DNA from: Parasponia andersonii
Lineage: Eukaryota > Streptophyta > Magnoliopsida > Rosales > Cannabaceae
Length of the DNA: 64,000 nt
Assembly: GCA_002914805.1 (NCBI GenBank)
Contig: JXTB01000089.1
Location: 647,496-711,495, forward strand
Direction of reading: 5' to 3'
A program made the position numbers and the translations under genes. Below are positions 36,190 through 48,936 of the stretch, piece by piece; position 1 is the first letter of the stretch, and each line of letters begins with the position of its first letter. The notes under the pieces were generated by a model that made no database searches, was not told the origin of the DNA, and worked only from the letters and a program-made list of their open reading frames with translations.

Positions 36190-38050
36190 TTTAAAAATTT
36201 TGAAAATCATGTCTAACTTGCTTGTTATTCCACAACTAATTTTGAGTACAAATTAATGCCTCCAATATAGATAGATGAAGTCTTGCTCAGTGAGGACCCA
36301 CCCACATGTCTACCTCTAGTGCTAAATATAGATTTTGAAACAACAGTACTAATAAGAATTGCAAAAATATCTCTAGCAGTATTCCTATTCAATATAGGAT
36401 ATTTGGGCCCTATTACCTTCTAATAATAACATATATCAAAATAGTCACTATCCTTAGGTAATACTTGCTCTTCTAAATAAATATCTAGTTCTAACTTCAC
36501 ATTCATAATACAAGTTGTGGCACTAATATATCTATCATAACTAGAGAGAGTGTCTTTATAAGTTACTAATTGAGGACCTTGTGATGAAGAGATTGATAAG
36601 TCACTCAAATATAAACTTCTCTCATTCACAATAGGATACTAAGTTTTTACTCATTCAGTCGATCATAACATAGCTTACAAATCTTTTCAATTTCATTTGT
36701 AGATTGTTAATCGTATGTAAGAGGAAAAAATACTTAAATATCTAGGATCCAAAATTATTGTAATGCCATAATACTATGGATTTCCTCCTAGTACTTTTGA
36801 AACTTGGTCATCATCTTAATACCTATATCTCTTATAAATGGCTCTTTAAATATCGTCAAAGATTCAATGATCATCTTAATGTCACAATTTTTTGGAAAAA
36901 GAAATTAGTAGTAGGATATTTTATTCCTTAAAATAACCTACTTACTTCATAAAATAAAACCAACTTATCACATAAGCTTTGAGTCATGACTTAATCATTT
37001 TTCAAAGGTGCACCTTTATACCTTGAATCAGTCATGACTTAATCATTTTTCAAAGGTGCACCTTTATACCTTGAATCACGTAGCTTACAATAAGTGAAGA
37101 GATTCTTGTACAATAATCTGTACTCAACATCAAGTAGGTAGAGTTCTACCTAGTCACACAATCAAAGGTTAACTTTTTTGTACATTGTACATGAATCATA
37201 CTAGCAATTTCTTCAAACTTTTCATATCTTTTAGTTGAAGTTATCCAGGAAGTAATACTATCACGAATTTTATCTACACTACCACTAATCACCAATAAGC
37301 TATTTTTTACTATTAAATTTAAAATATAAGCATAACAGTGCATGTGAAGTAATTTTCTACTTAAAAAAAAAAAAACTAGAATATAGCTTGTCCTTCAAAA
37401 GTGGAATCATTACATCATTAATAGTACAATAATCCACAGTATTGTACTTATCTTATTATCAATATTCCAATCCATCAAACACTCACCTACTGCATCTAAA
37501 AGTATTGCAGTATTATGTGGATATAGTATATACTTGAATCTCATAATTCTACTTTGTAAATTATAAGAATCATCAATGAAATGAGTTGTCATGGTCATAT
37601 ATCCTCTCTTATTATTATTAGCAGTCCATATATCAGTAGTGATAGTTATTCTACTTTTGTTTTGTTGCAAGATTTATATTGTCTTATCATTCTCAGCTCT
37701 AAAAATCTTTAAAATATCATATCTGATAGTATTTCTAAAGACCACTTGGAATAAAGGATAAACAAAGTTCAAAAACTCAATGAACCCAACATACTTTATC
37801 ATGGATAAACAGAACTCGTGTAGAATAATCATGTGTACTAACTTTTTTCTTGCTACTTCAAGGTCAAAAGTGTGGGTAGTAACTGTAGGGCTTCTATTAG
37901 TTATTTTGCTAGAATTCGTGACATTTTGAGATTTTCTTACAGGACATTTATCTAAATAGTCATGTAAATATTTGGTCTTATTACGACTATTGCCCCTTAA
38001 ATACCTCCCATAATGACCACAAACTACTTTCATCACTCGTTAGAGTCATC
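36190..38050 (-). pseudogene. hAT transposase relic (element 1)
   Basis: From right to left: a BED zinc-finger remnant CGHYGRYLRG...KYLHDYLDKC (about 38025-37925, second cysteine changed to Tyr); the core with TTDIWTANNNKRGYMTMTTH (about 37650-37590); the RIMRF block; MHCYAYILNLIVKNSL (about 37343-37295); and the C-terminal dimerisation domain with LEEQVLPKDSDYFDI (about 36475-36430) and ARDIFAILISTVVSKSIFST (about 36330-36275). These are the standard hAT blocks. The enzyme would excise and reinsert the element. Stops, frameshifts and a 47-bp duplication disrupt it. Confidence 0.87.
36984..37077. repeat. 47-bp tandem duplication inside the transposase relic
   Basis: Two copies start at 36984 and 37031 with GTCATGACTTAATC and end CCTTGAATCA. 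They look identical, so the event is recent relative to the decay of the transposase. Confidence 0.9.
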
Positions 38051-38109
38051 TTCCTAGTATTTACTACAACTATTTCCCTAACACCTGCAAAAGAAAAAGC
38101 TTGATTAAT

Positions 38110-39090
38110 ATTTCTCTAAGTTTTTGGAAGTGTTCAAGAAGCTATATATAAATATCCCATTTTCCAAGGCACTTGAAAAAATTCCTAGCTAATTGAAGTT
38201 ATAAAGAAGATTTTATCCAAAAAGAAGTGGTTAGGAGAGTTTTAACATTTCTCTAATTGAAGTTCCTCCTAAGCTTAAGGATTTAGGAAGCTTTAACATT
38301 CCATGCATTATTAGTGATTGTTTCTTTCATAGGACTTTGTGTGATTTAGGAGCTAGTGTAAATTTGATGCCACTATCTATCTTTCAAAAACTTGGTTTGG
38401 GTGAAGCAAGACTAACTATGGCAATGCTCTAATTTGCAGATAAGTTCATCAAATATCTAAGAATAATCATTAAAAATGTACTTGTAAAAATGAACAAGTT
38501 AATTTTTCCGGCAGACTTCATTATTCTTAACATGGAGGAAAAGGAAAATCATCCAATTATTCTTAGAAGACTGTTCTTAGCAACTAGAAAGACGATCATT
38601 GATGTCTATAAAGGAAAACTTACTATGAGACTAAAGAACTAAGTGATATCCTTTAATATATTCAAAGATATGGACTCTCCTAGGAACATCAATGATTGTT
38701 TAATAGTAGATTTGGTGAAAGAAAGTATTGAAGATAATTCATTGAGGGAGGTTCCAATAATCATTTATGAAGCCTTTTTCGTTCACTTTTTCGATGTGGA
38801 GGCAAATAAGGCTCTTGGTGATGTTAATGTTGTGGAAGCCTTTCAACATTCTACTAGCTCTAATCCTCTGATTCAATTCTTAGAACCTTTACTCTCTTCT
38901 TCTAGCCACAACAAGCCATAATACAAGAAGACTAAAGAGTGGTATCTCAAAAAGAAGAGGCATGTTAAGCATCATTTTGAGCCAGGGCCACAACGTGTAC
39001 TTGGTATTTCTTGCTTAAATCTATTTCCTAGCAAGGTCAAGGACAAAAGGGTGGAACTATCCACCATTACTCTACTCTCTTCATAATGGT
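38110..39090 (+). pseudogene. Athila protease fused to integrase C-terminus
   Basis: Upstream, FLEVFKKLYINIPFSKALEK matches the segment preceding Athila protease. The protease follows with PPKLKDLGSFNIPC, the active site CDLGASVNLMP (about 38341-38373) and NHPIILRRLFLATRKTIIDV. After a Ser-rich linker, the text changes near 38920-38990 to KKRHVKHHFEPGPQRVL and LFPSKVKDK, the integrase C-terminal pattern. RT, both RNase H regions and the integrase core are absent, so an internal deletion joined the two ends. Stops occur at about 38171, 38186 and 38639. Confidence 0.78.
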
Positions 39091-40647
39091 GAAGGAAGAA
39101 ATCAAGTTAACAATGTTAAATAAGTACTTCTTGGGAGACAACCTGATTGTTTTACAATCTTTATTGTATTTTGAGTAATCAGAGAAGTTTACCATTACTC
39201 CTAAATTATTAAGCTTCATGGCTTTAAGCCAACAAGGGGAGTGTCCCTAAACTTTTCTCTTGTCCATTAATTCTCTTATCTTTATTATGATATATTTGGG
39301 GGAGGTCTAAACCTCAATAGATTCTTTATTTTTTAATGTTTGTTAGTTTGTTTACCGTTTATTTGTTTAATTCTTGTTTATGTGCTTGTATGAATAATGT
39401 AAAGGTGTTATGTGTTAGCTTTTGGTGATTTCTTATGATCCAATGATGATAACTATGGTTGTATTTGTCAAAACACTTGTGGAAAAATATAGATATTGAC
39501 TTAGTATTGTGAATAATTGTTGTATTAGTTCAATTTTGACTGTGAAATTCCATAAGTGAGCACAATGTCTTGATATTTGAATTGTGTGCATATCTAGAGA
39601 ATAATTATGTGAATATGCTATTATGACAATCTTACAAGTATTAGAATTTACTTGATAATCTATTGAGGTGAAATCCTAGATTGTATTTTACCTAGGAGAG
39701 GATTTAGGCATTGTTTGGATTGATTGAGTTTTTCTAGCTAACCTAATACATCTTGTTCATAACACACCTACTTTGAGCCTTATAATTCCTTTCTTTGGCA
39801 ACTATATATATTATCCTAACTTAAAATAATGTCCTTCAACTTTTAAACCTTAAGCATGTGATTGTGCTAAATATTATTTTGAACTTTGCTATATTTTGGA
39901 CAGGAGGGCAAAGTTGAGAAATTTAGTAGTTTACTCTTTGTTTGTCTTCATTATTTGTTTGGTAAAAAAAGGTGAATAGTATGATTAAAAAAAGATAAAA
40001 AATGAAAAATGAGTGCACTTTTGTTAATAAATGAAAAAAAAAAAGAAATAAGCTTGGAAGTGTATCTCAATAAAAAGAGAAACAAAATAAGTGTTGGTTC
40101 AGTTAATGATCAAAGAAAGTCACAAATTGAATGAAACGTAGTGTACAGTTTGAGTTATGAAGGAGGGTGTATTATATGATGTGTAAGACATAGCTTAATT
40201 AAAATCCTAGTCTAATGTGCTTAAGAGTGATATGAGCTAACTTTTATTCAAATTAATCTACATCCACCTAAGCCTACACTACAAGCTTGTTAAAGACCTT
40301 TTAATCCTTGATGTTATGGGAATCTACGTTAGTGGAGATGGATTTGAAAAGTAAACCTATGACACTTAATTCATTTCTAGAGATTTTAAGCATAATACAT
40401 GCTTACATAAACTGATCCGATTTGTGCACAAGAATAGGTTAAAAGGCATTTGTTTATTCACAAATGTTTTTAAGTTACATTCTTTGTATAATCTTTGAGG
40501 AAAACCTTGGGAAAACACCATTGAAAATGCATTATGCTTCGTGTTTATATTTTGTTGTATTTTTGTCTTCTTTTGATTAAGGGTAGATATTTGTTCGTTC
40601 TTTGTGTTGTACTCGAGGATACATAATTGATTAAGTTTAGGGGAATT

Positions 40648-42080
40648 TGATAAATGCATTTTACACTTATGTTCTTTTTCTCTTCAAACTTGTTAATTGT
40701 TCATTTTTGAGCTTTTTTTTATGATATTTATTGTGTTTTTGTATGGTTTTTAGTTGAGGAGCTATTGAGCTAAGTGGATTAAAATTTAGAGCTAAAACAA
40801 GGCAAAAAAGGTGAAAAGTGGTGCCACATTATAGTAGGACGTAAGCTGCAACTCTAAAACACCTCAAAAAGAGGTTGCCAACCATAGAGTTGGAGCTACA
40901 ATGCAAAAAAAGTGGTATCACCAAATACTACATATAGCTGGTGCTGCACTTCCAGCAAGTGCACTATGACACTAACCCATGGCTATCAAAAGCATCGTTT
41001 TTACACGTCGCACGAAATTAGAGGCGGCTTTTTCAACTCTTATAAATAGTATCTTCACATCCAATTAGAGGAGGACGAAAACTTTAGTAGCCAAAGCTCT
41101 TTTGAAGATCATTGGAGGCCATTTAAAGAGAAAAAACATAAAAAAATTAAGGGGATTAAAAAGCTAGAGTGGATGATTAAACTTCTTCTTCTTCTTCTCT
41201 TTAATTTTTATAAATTTGAGATGTTTAACACTTGTATTTACTATTTTGGGTTGTTTGATTTGAATATCTACTAGACCCATTTGCCTAGTGATATAACTGA
41301 ACCTTTAATGTGACATATTTGTTTATTTCTGCTCTTTTATTAATGAAATTCTAGTGTTAAGTTATTTGTTTAACTGTGTACTTGTTGTTTTCTATTTACT
41401 TGTTAACTAAGTAGAATGTTGAGTGAAATTTCTATAAACATGGAAAAAAAGATAGTAATTTGAACATAAGTTAAACAACATAATATTACTTAATTTAGGG
41501 TAAGTTTATATAGAATAAGAATATACTTGTGTCATTTATGCAATCATTTGTTGGAACCTAATTTTAAAGCACCTAGTCAATTCATGTTGAGGTAATATAT
41601 TATTTGGTTTAGGTTGGTCTACCTTGCACTTGGAAAAGGCTTCTTGGATGCATTAGAGTTCTAGGTTTACAACTCTTTTGGGCTAGTTAATTTAAGAGGG
41701 GAAATTATGCAAATAGGAAACTTAGGTGGTAGATTGTAATCCTAGGTACTTATTCCACTAGTTGATTTAACTTGACTTCTCTTGGTTATTTAATTTAAGT
41801 CCTTATATTCACTTGTCATTTCTCTTTACTTATTTTATTGCTCTTTACTTTCATTGCTAAGCTATTTGATTTGATAATTGTTTGGATAAATTTTTGACTA
41901 TGCTTAGTTAGTATTTAGTATTATAAATCACCAATCTCTCTAGGATGATACTCTACTTACCCCTTTATTACTCCTTGTGACCTATAATCATACGGTTAGC
42001 TTATAATTAAGAAATTAGGCAATAAAATTCTTCTACACCAAGACCAATACATTATTGAACTCATTTCATTGAGTAAAACA
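40648..42080 (+). repeat. 3' LTR of the Athila derivative
   Basis: It begins TGATAAATGCATTTTAC directly after a purine tract (TTAGGGGAATT). The right border is uncertain, around the A/C-rich stretch at 42060-42090. The segment near 41930-41990 (AATCTCTCTAGGATGATAC) is of the kind found close to the end of such LTRs. Confidence 0.55.
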
Positions 42081-42694
42081 CAAAACACAAATGCTATTTC
42101 TGCTCCAAAATGGACAAGCCTTGTATGTCAACAAATATCAATGTAAAAAAAACAATTCTTCTAAAAGAGAATATTAAGTTCATGTAATTGGAAAGTATAC
42201 TGAAGAGCATGTATAGAGTTGTCTGTGAGAATTTTCATCTAACAAATGATATACAAACTCCATGACATACTGTAATACACTTCTAAACTAAAAGATAACC
42301 TTACTACAGTACACATCTAAATACAATATAGAGAGAGACATATGACCTTTAAACAAGCTCCAATGAGCCAATAGAGTAAAGAGAAATGAGCAATCTGTAA
42401 GAGCAAGCTCTAATGAGCGAATGAGAGAGAGAGAGAGAGAGGCAAGGAGAGGGAGAGTGCTGTTGAGTGAAAAAAATGAGAGAGTAGCTTCTAGTCTTTG
42501 CCAATGTTGGTCTACGAGGGACTAAACTGAGAAGAATGGATGAAACCCCTCAAATGTGTAATTAAAAAAAAAAAACCAGGTGAGTTTTAGTTTGGGGCTA
42601 GTTTTGCCCACCCTACCTCGCCCTGCAACCTGCCCTAGTTAAGGCAAGATTGCCCCACAGTGCCCTACTTTGTCAGAGATTTTTGCCATACCTA

Positions 42695-43418
42695 CTTATA
42701 TTACAGTAAATCTCAGAATAATGCTAAGTAGAATTTTAAAGCATTATTTGATTAATTCTTGAATGCGTAGTTATTATGAACTTTTATATGTTATACGTAC
42801 TACAGGATCACATACTTGAGTTTTATTATTATATCGTTGTAGTTTAGATCGCTGACGAGTTAGTGTAGTGATAGGTGAAAGACCTAGGCCCTTACGCAAG
42901 TTTTGCGAATACATTTCCGTGTAGTATCAAGATGTAGGATACTTCTGGTAAAAAGGTATTACATGATTATGATGGGAAGATGATATACTTGATTGATATA
43001 TGATACGTACAACTGATTTTATAAACTAGTTTAAAAGTTACTAATGATGCAGGTTTTAGAAAATTGCATCAACTCAAAAAGGTAATTGAATTCTTACTCA
43101 GAATGTGAATGCTCATCGCCTTATTTTTCCCCACTGAAGTAGTGTCCAATCTGACCTTTGGAATTTAGGGCCAGAGTAGAGAGGAACACGTTACTGATTT
43201 TAATAATTAGTAACAATATAAAATATTTTTATTTAATTTTCTTAGCTTATATTAATACTTAAGGGCCTGTATTATAGATTTGGTCGGTAAAACTATTATG
43301 CCTTGATTGTGAGGACTATGATGATGCTAGGTATTATTTTATAAATTTTCTAATATTATTATTAAATTTTTATTTGTAAAATTCTCTTTCTTACTAGCTT
43401 GGAGTTTGGATCGTGATA
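42695..43418 (+). repeat. right half of the Del-like LTR split by hAT 1
   Basis: It continues the LTR interrupted at 35321: ACAGGATCACATACTTGAG parallels ATAGGATCACACATGAG at about 12220, the CTCAAAAAGGTAATTGAATT block parallels 12746-12772, and it ends GATCGTGATA like 13395. About 20 bases later AGTATCAAAC could be a worn primer site, so whether this was a solo or a 5' LTR is open. Confidence 0.65.
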
Positions 43419-44583
43419 ATATGTAATTATAATAAACTAGTATCAAACAAAAAAATATTATGTGTTGCTATGCATTATATTGTGATTCATAGCAATTACC
43501 TTTAAGTTTATCATGTTTGGCTTGCGTTTGCAAGAATTTATCGAGTTTGGTTTGCGTTTGCAGGACTTTTTCCTTCAAGAGTCGATGAAAAATAGGACTT
43601 AAGTGCTCATTAACCATTTACTTCTTGGAAATTGAAGCTTCCATATATTCTTCCATTATACTTCCTTTGTCACCCACTTACGAACCAATTATTCATTAAC
43701 AATCAATAACAGATTTACATAATATAAGTACTCACTGGCAGATTAATGTTTAGTTAATTAAAAATTATATACAACACAAAAGTCTAAACTACTATATAAA
43801 TATATTTGATGACTATATATACACAGCATACCAGACGAAATTAATTGTCTGTAGGATTAATCATCATGTGTACCTACTGAATTTAAGCAATCTTATAAAT
43901 ACTCTATGACTGTCTGCAATTGTAAATTTGTAAGGTTGACAAATTGGCATTCGAGAAAGAGAGTAATAACCTGTGCGAAGTACAAAGTACAAGTTTAAAG
44001 ATAGTGGAGTACAGTACAAAAGAACAACAATGGGAATTCTCAACTTTGTATACAATTTCATTCAAACGAGAGCAAAGTAGTGGACCTCTAGATTCAGTAT
44101 GTATAGTGTATACACTAAGAACACCGCCTTCACGGACAATAATAAAAAAAGGTTTCATTTCGAAGGAATTTTAACAGAAAAAATTTCGTAACAAGGTGGA
44201 AACTAAAGCATTGTATACCTGAAGGGCAAGGCGCCCAGCAACACTTTGTTTCAGTTTAAAATTATTGTGTTATGTTGTTGTTGTGCTTTGAATAGAAAAG
44301 TTGTGACAAAAAAAAAGTAGGTATTTAGTAAATTAAATTTACAAATTTGGTGCTTAAAAGCAACATTTTAAGTGTTTGATAAATTATAAATTGTGTGCTA
44401 TAGAATGATATTTTATATAATATTTATATAATGACATCATAATTTGTAGAAATTATAATTCATATATTATTTCTTAAATTCTACATAAAATAGCAATAAC
44501 GTAGTGTATTTTTAAGATATGCAAGCCAAAAATAGTATTTACCAAACTCTTTTTTTTTTTTTTTTCCTCAATCACTTTTTATT
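43419..44583. other. spacer with a 30-bp duplication
   Basis: TTTATCATGTTTGGCTTGCG at 43507 repeats as TTTATCGAGTTTGGTTTGCG at 43537. Overlapping short ORFs at 43864-44174 on both strands have no recognisable domain. A small GC-rich island, GGCAAGGCGCCCAGC, lies near 44226. Confidence 0.45.
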
Positions 44584-44776
44584 GCTAGAAGTACCCGTCA
44601 TGGCAATCTCAAACAAACCTCTATATGAGTGTGTTTTATAGAAGGGTATAGCTAGAAGTACCCGTCATGGCAATCTCAAACAAACCCCTACGAGTGTGTT
44701 TTATAGAAGGGTATAGCTAGAAGTACCTGTCATGGCAATCTCAAACAAACCCCTACGAGTGTGTTTTATAGAAGGG
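44584..44776. repeat. tandem repeat, three copies of about 66 bp
   Basis: Units start at 44584, 44651 and 44716 with GCTAGAAGTACCYGTCATGG and end TTATAGAAGGG. Copies 2 and 3 differ by one noticed base, and copy 1 has two extra bases. Confidence 0.93.
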
Positions 44777-46331
44777 AGGAAGAATAGATGGAATGAGAGA
44801 GATGAATGAATTTGGGTGGGTAGTTGTTGAGTAAAAATGATTTAAGAAGAAAGCAGATTAAGTAATTACTTTTTTTTTCGACTATCGAATTAGATAATGT
44901 GTTTCAAATAGTCAATTTAACCTATTTTAAATCATTTCCAAATTGGAAAGATTTTAAGAAATAATTTCATACGATAGTAGAATAGTTATTATACAACTAA
45001 AACTTTCTCCACTTTCAAAAGAAACTAAAATATTCCCGTTATATCCATTTCTCTCTCAACCAAACAAGGGATAGAATTATGGTCATCTCTCTTCTCTCTC
45101 TCTCATGCCAAATATAATTAAAAAAAAATGAAAGTACTCATTTCTTAGTGATCTAACTTTCACTCTTTCCTATCTTCCTTCCTTCTCTCCTACTAAACAT
45201 GTAGTCTAAAGAATTATTGATTAGGACCACTTCCTTCTCTCCTACTAAACATGTAGTCTAAAGAATTATTGATTAGGACCACATTCAGTGATGAATTTAT
45301 TTGAAATTAAAATTCATTAGTAAAGGGGGGTGCGTGTGTTTTCTTTTTTCTTTTCTAGTTGTCTTCAATCCTAAATTGTATTTATTTTACTTCATATTTT
45401 AGCATACCAGATTAATTTTTAGTAATGGTTAATTTAATTTGGAGATATTTAATTTTACAGCTCATAATCGCAAGCATAATCTACGCAACTCAAATTCTCT
45501 GACTAATTTTGGTGTCCCAATACACTTCCAGCTAATAACTTCCTCGTTAAAATCTGCAATAGTAACAACTTTTCTTCTTTATTTTCGCCTTGTCATTTTA
45601 TTTAGACTATTAATATATTGTGGCATCAATTTATTTGTTGGATAGGCGTTGAAGTACAAAAATTTGACATAGTCGAATAGGATTTGAATTAATTTATAAT
45701 TTACGCCTCTTACTCTAAACTTAGGTTGTACATATAACTAAATGTCGAACATGAATACTTAAAATCTAAATCATCAACCCATAATCAGTGAACATGCATG
45801 GTCACGTGGCGAAGCAAGGGCAGTGACGAGATTGAGAAAAGAGAACTAGAAGAAATGATAGATGGAGGCTGACTGAGGAAAAGAAAGTGGAGGAGAAGAG
45901 GAAATTTTGTGACTTTGTGCCCGAAGGTGTTTTTTTTTTAGTAATTTGATTAGAAAGAAATTAAACATGAAAGTTCTTAATTAAGAATAAGCAAGATAGT
46001 GGTAAAAGTAGAGAAAATGATGTGAAAAATTGTAGCAATATAGCTACATGTCAGAAAATTATACCATTTTAGACAACACAATCTATAAATAAATATGTGT
46101 GGGTGATTTCAACTACTATAATCACGTATTAGATAGCCAATATTTCTGATGTAAGTGATACAAGCTATATAATTAGAAACAAACAAAAAGATGGTTAGTT
46201 TTTTTTGATACAGGTGATTCTAGTCATTTAGATAAAAATATAAATAAACAATGCTGAAAATAAATAATTAAAAAATTAGATATTTGATACAAGTAATTCC
46301 AGTTATTTTGTTAAAGATAAAAGAAATGACA
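44777..46331. other. AT-rich spacer with a 52-bp duplication
   Basis: CCTTCTCTCCTACTAAACAT occurs at 45181 and 45233 in two near-identical 52-bp units ending at 45282. Nothing else was recognised. Confidence 0.6.
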
Positions 46332-46650
46332 GTGTTGAATTTCACATGGACAGTTGCAAACAATGATTGTATTTATTACAACCCATCGTGCTGAACAAGT
46401 CATATTTACGAATCTACAGTATTTAAAGAACATAATTTAAATGTTAGTAGTATACTAGCACAATACATATAGTTCGTTCCCTACAAGTATTTGGAGAAAT
46501 AAAAGTGTTGAATTTAACGTAAGTAGTTACAAATAATAGTTGTATATTTTATACCTCAACCGAATAACTCATCTTCATAGATTTACGGTATTTAAAAAAT
46601 AGAATTTAAACGTTACCAATATGCTAGCATAATATATATAGAGAAAGGTA
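46332..46650. repeat. direct duplication, 173-bp period, diverged
   Basis: GTGTTGAATTTCACATGGAC at 46332 parallels GTGTTGAATTTAACGTAAGT at 46505. Both are followed by an AATGATTGTAT/AATAGTTGTAT block, a TACAGTATTTAAAGAA/TACGGTATTTAAAAAA block and a CTAGCACAATA/CTAGCATAATA block. Confidence 0.8.
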
Positions 46651-48020
46651 AAATAATTTGGTGAGTAGCTTGATATTTGCAAAACCTACTTAATACCGTT
46701 AATAAATATATAATAATAATAATAAATATATGTGTAAGCATATATATATATAAATATATATGTGTAAGCGTATAGGCCATAGATATAGTCTTTTTGAAAA
46801 GACCGAATCTCTTCATAATTTGGCCAATATAAGTCACATTTTAATTAATACAATATTTGACAAATATGATAAAATATGGATGAGATCTATTTTTTTGTTC
46901 GAACTACTTCTATGCCTAATATATATATATATATATATATATGTACGGTGCCTAATATATATATATATATGTACGGGGTTATATACGCTACCAAAAGCTT
47001 ATATCTCTATATTATATATAAAAGCCGATGGGCTTTGGGTTACGGGTAAACGTTCGACCTATATCTTTGTCACTGAAAACCCTTTTTCCTCCTTGTATTG
47101 CACCTTCTGAACAAATAAATATATTGGCATGACAATTTCTTTTCCCATTGCTATGTGTGATGAGGTATATCGGACTTATTCTTATAATTTGTCAATTGTA
47201 TTCAAGAAAATCAAAATTAAATATACGGATATCATAGAATTCGACTGAAAATCTAGTAGTTTAAAAACTTCCATCGAGTATCTTTTCGTACCCTACTTTC
47301 AGAATCTTTCCAAAATTGGGACTGACATAAGAACAATATTTTTTTTAATTGGAAGAGAGCTATACTAGAAAAGTCAAATTGGTCAAATTTAGTAGTCTTT
47401 TAGACCCAGCAGCAACGTCCATTATGAGAATCGCTCAGACTTTCCACTTAGAGACGTATTGGGGCATAGGATCCAATGCCATATTATGGAGCTTTAGAAA
47501 GCTGACTTGAGTTCCTCACTTTTAGGCAGACTTGATGCCCACTTATACAAGGCTAAGCATATACATTTGTCTGTTGGTTGAGCAACCGTAGACAATATAA
47601 AGAGTGTTGTTAAAGTATAACTGTCACACCAATTACTAATGCTATAAGAGTATATAAACAGACACATTAATCGTTTTCCATGTTTGACATGAGATATCAT
47701 GTCGTGCTTATCACTTCTAGTTCACTTTCAACGTTTTTCATTTTCTTAGTGTTTCTCATTCCCTTGTACTATTTACACTAGGCCTCGTACTAGTGTAATT
47801 GGTGCCTAATTTTCGAATAGCTTTCTGTATAAACATCTTTTAGGTTCAAGGTAGAAGACTGCTATTCAGAGTGGATAGCTTTCAAGAAGTAGTTGTCTCC
47901 CCCACCACCACTACCACCACCACCACCACCACAAGGGAGAAAAGAAAGAGGAGAATTGAAAAAGAATAAGTATGACACGTTGAAGAAATCAACAATTACA
48001 ACTCACCAATCACTTAGAAT
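46651..48020. other. spacer with TA tracts and a CCA microsatellite
   Basis: GCCTAATATATATATA tracts ending GTACGG occur twice (46913-46948, 46949-46975). A (CCA)n run lies at 47902-47932. No gene was recognised. Confidence 0.5.
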
Positions 48021-48170
48021 AGAAATAGTAAAAAGATCAGCTACAATAGAAATAGTGAAAATGATAGCTGCAATAGCAATAGCAAAAAGAAGAATCGCAA
48101 TAGCAATAGTAAAAAGGAGTAGCCGCAATAACAATAGTAAAAAGAGCCGCCGTAATAGCAATAAAAAAGA
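48021..48170 (+). repeat. minisatellite, about 27-bp period, 5-6 copies
   Basis: Units of the form AGAAATAGTAAAAAGATCAG plus CTACAAT repeat at 48021, 48048, 48075, 48102 and 48130. Because 27 is a multiple of three, the longest + strand frame (47893-48201) translates it as nine-residue repeats such as IEIVKRSAT and IEIVKMIAA. There is no evidence that it is expressed. Confidence 0.85.
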
Positions 48171-48936
48171 TAGTGTTCAGACCACTTTTCAAGTTCTATA
48201 AATACGAAGAGATTTATCGCTTGTTTTGCATCCTATTCTAAATTCTTTTCTTTTTTAAGAGAGAATTCAAGCCTAGGAATTCCTCTTAGTATTCCACTTA
48301 TTTTCTTCTAAATTATTTAGATAGAGTGTTTTTTCCTATTTTAAGAAAGAGAGGTTCTGTTGTTCTCTCTTTGTAGTTAGAGAGTAGTTAATTATAATTT
48401 TCTTTCATAGTCAAATTCGTCACCGTATTATTTGTGAACATAGCCTAAATTAGGTGAACTTTAATTTTTTTTTGTGCCTTATTTTTTTCATTTTATCTAA
48501 ATTTTCTCAACTCGTATTTTAGTTGTATATTATTACTTCTGCAAAACCGATCTCCTAACATGACATATTTTAGAAATGCAAAGCTAGTGAGTTTAACAAA
48601 ACTTTTGTGATTAGAACCTACATTGCTCTTTTAATATGTTTAGCATCATTTTTTTTTTCTTTCTTTTGTGATAAAACAAACTTGCTATACTGAGAAAAAA
48701 AAAACTGATCTTTTAGAATGACATCTTCCCATAGAAGAAGGGATTTCTCCAATTAAATTTGAACTTACCCTCTACTCATAAACAAATATAAGTAAATCAT
48801 GTAAAGTTTCGTTACAATGCACCGTTGATAATGACATTGCCAAAAAAAAAAAAAGAAAGAAAATAAACTAAATACATTTAATAGTAAACTATTTCATCAA
48901 TGAGATATTGAATAATGTATTATATATCATTGTCTC
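48171..48936. other. AT-rich spacer, nothing recognised
   Basis: Short CT-rich and poly-A/T tracts only. The stretch ends at the 8-bp target duplication ATTGTCTC of hAT 2. Confidence 0.45.

Larger units (their letters stand above)
38100..42080 (+). mobile_element. Athila-type Ty3 deletion derivative nested in hAT 1
   Basis: It contains a protease region, an integrase C-terminal piece, a 3' untranslated region with TTTGGGGGAGGTC (39297) and a second purine tract TTTAGGGGAATT before an LTR starting TGATAAATGC. There is no gag N-terminus, RT, RNase H or integrase core, and no 5' LTR was found. Borders with the hAT are approximate, and no target duplication was identified. Confidence 0.72.
35322..42694 (-). 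mobile_element. hAT transposon 1, invaded by an Athila derivative
   Basis: The left end is TAGGATTGTAAATAGGG; the right end, reverse complemented, is TAGGTATGGCAAAAATC. The flanking 8-mers CCCATATT (35314-35321) and CTTATATT (42695-42702) agree at six of eight positions, and the two differences are C/T. The flanks together rebuild one continuous LTR, which independently supports the borders. It contains a minus-strand transposase relic (36190-38050). Of its 7.4 kb, about 4 kb is later Athila sequence. The right subterminal part has a GA microsatellite at 42424-42440. Confidence 0.78.

Noticed and set aside
43864..44174. Overlapping ORFs on both strands of 65-84 codons
   Set aside because: No domain on either strand; the nearby exon-like GC-rich island at about 44226 has plausible splice borders but no recognisable protein.
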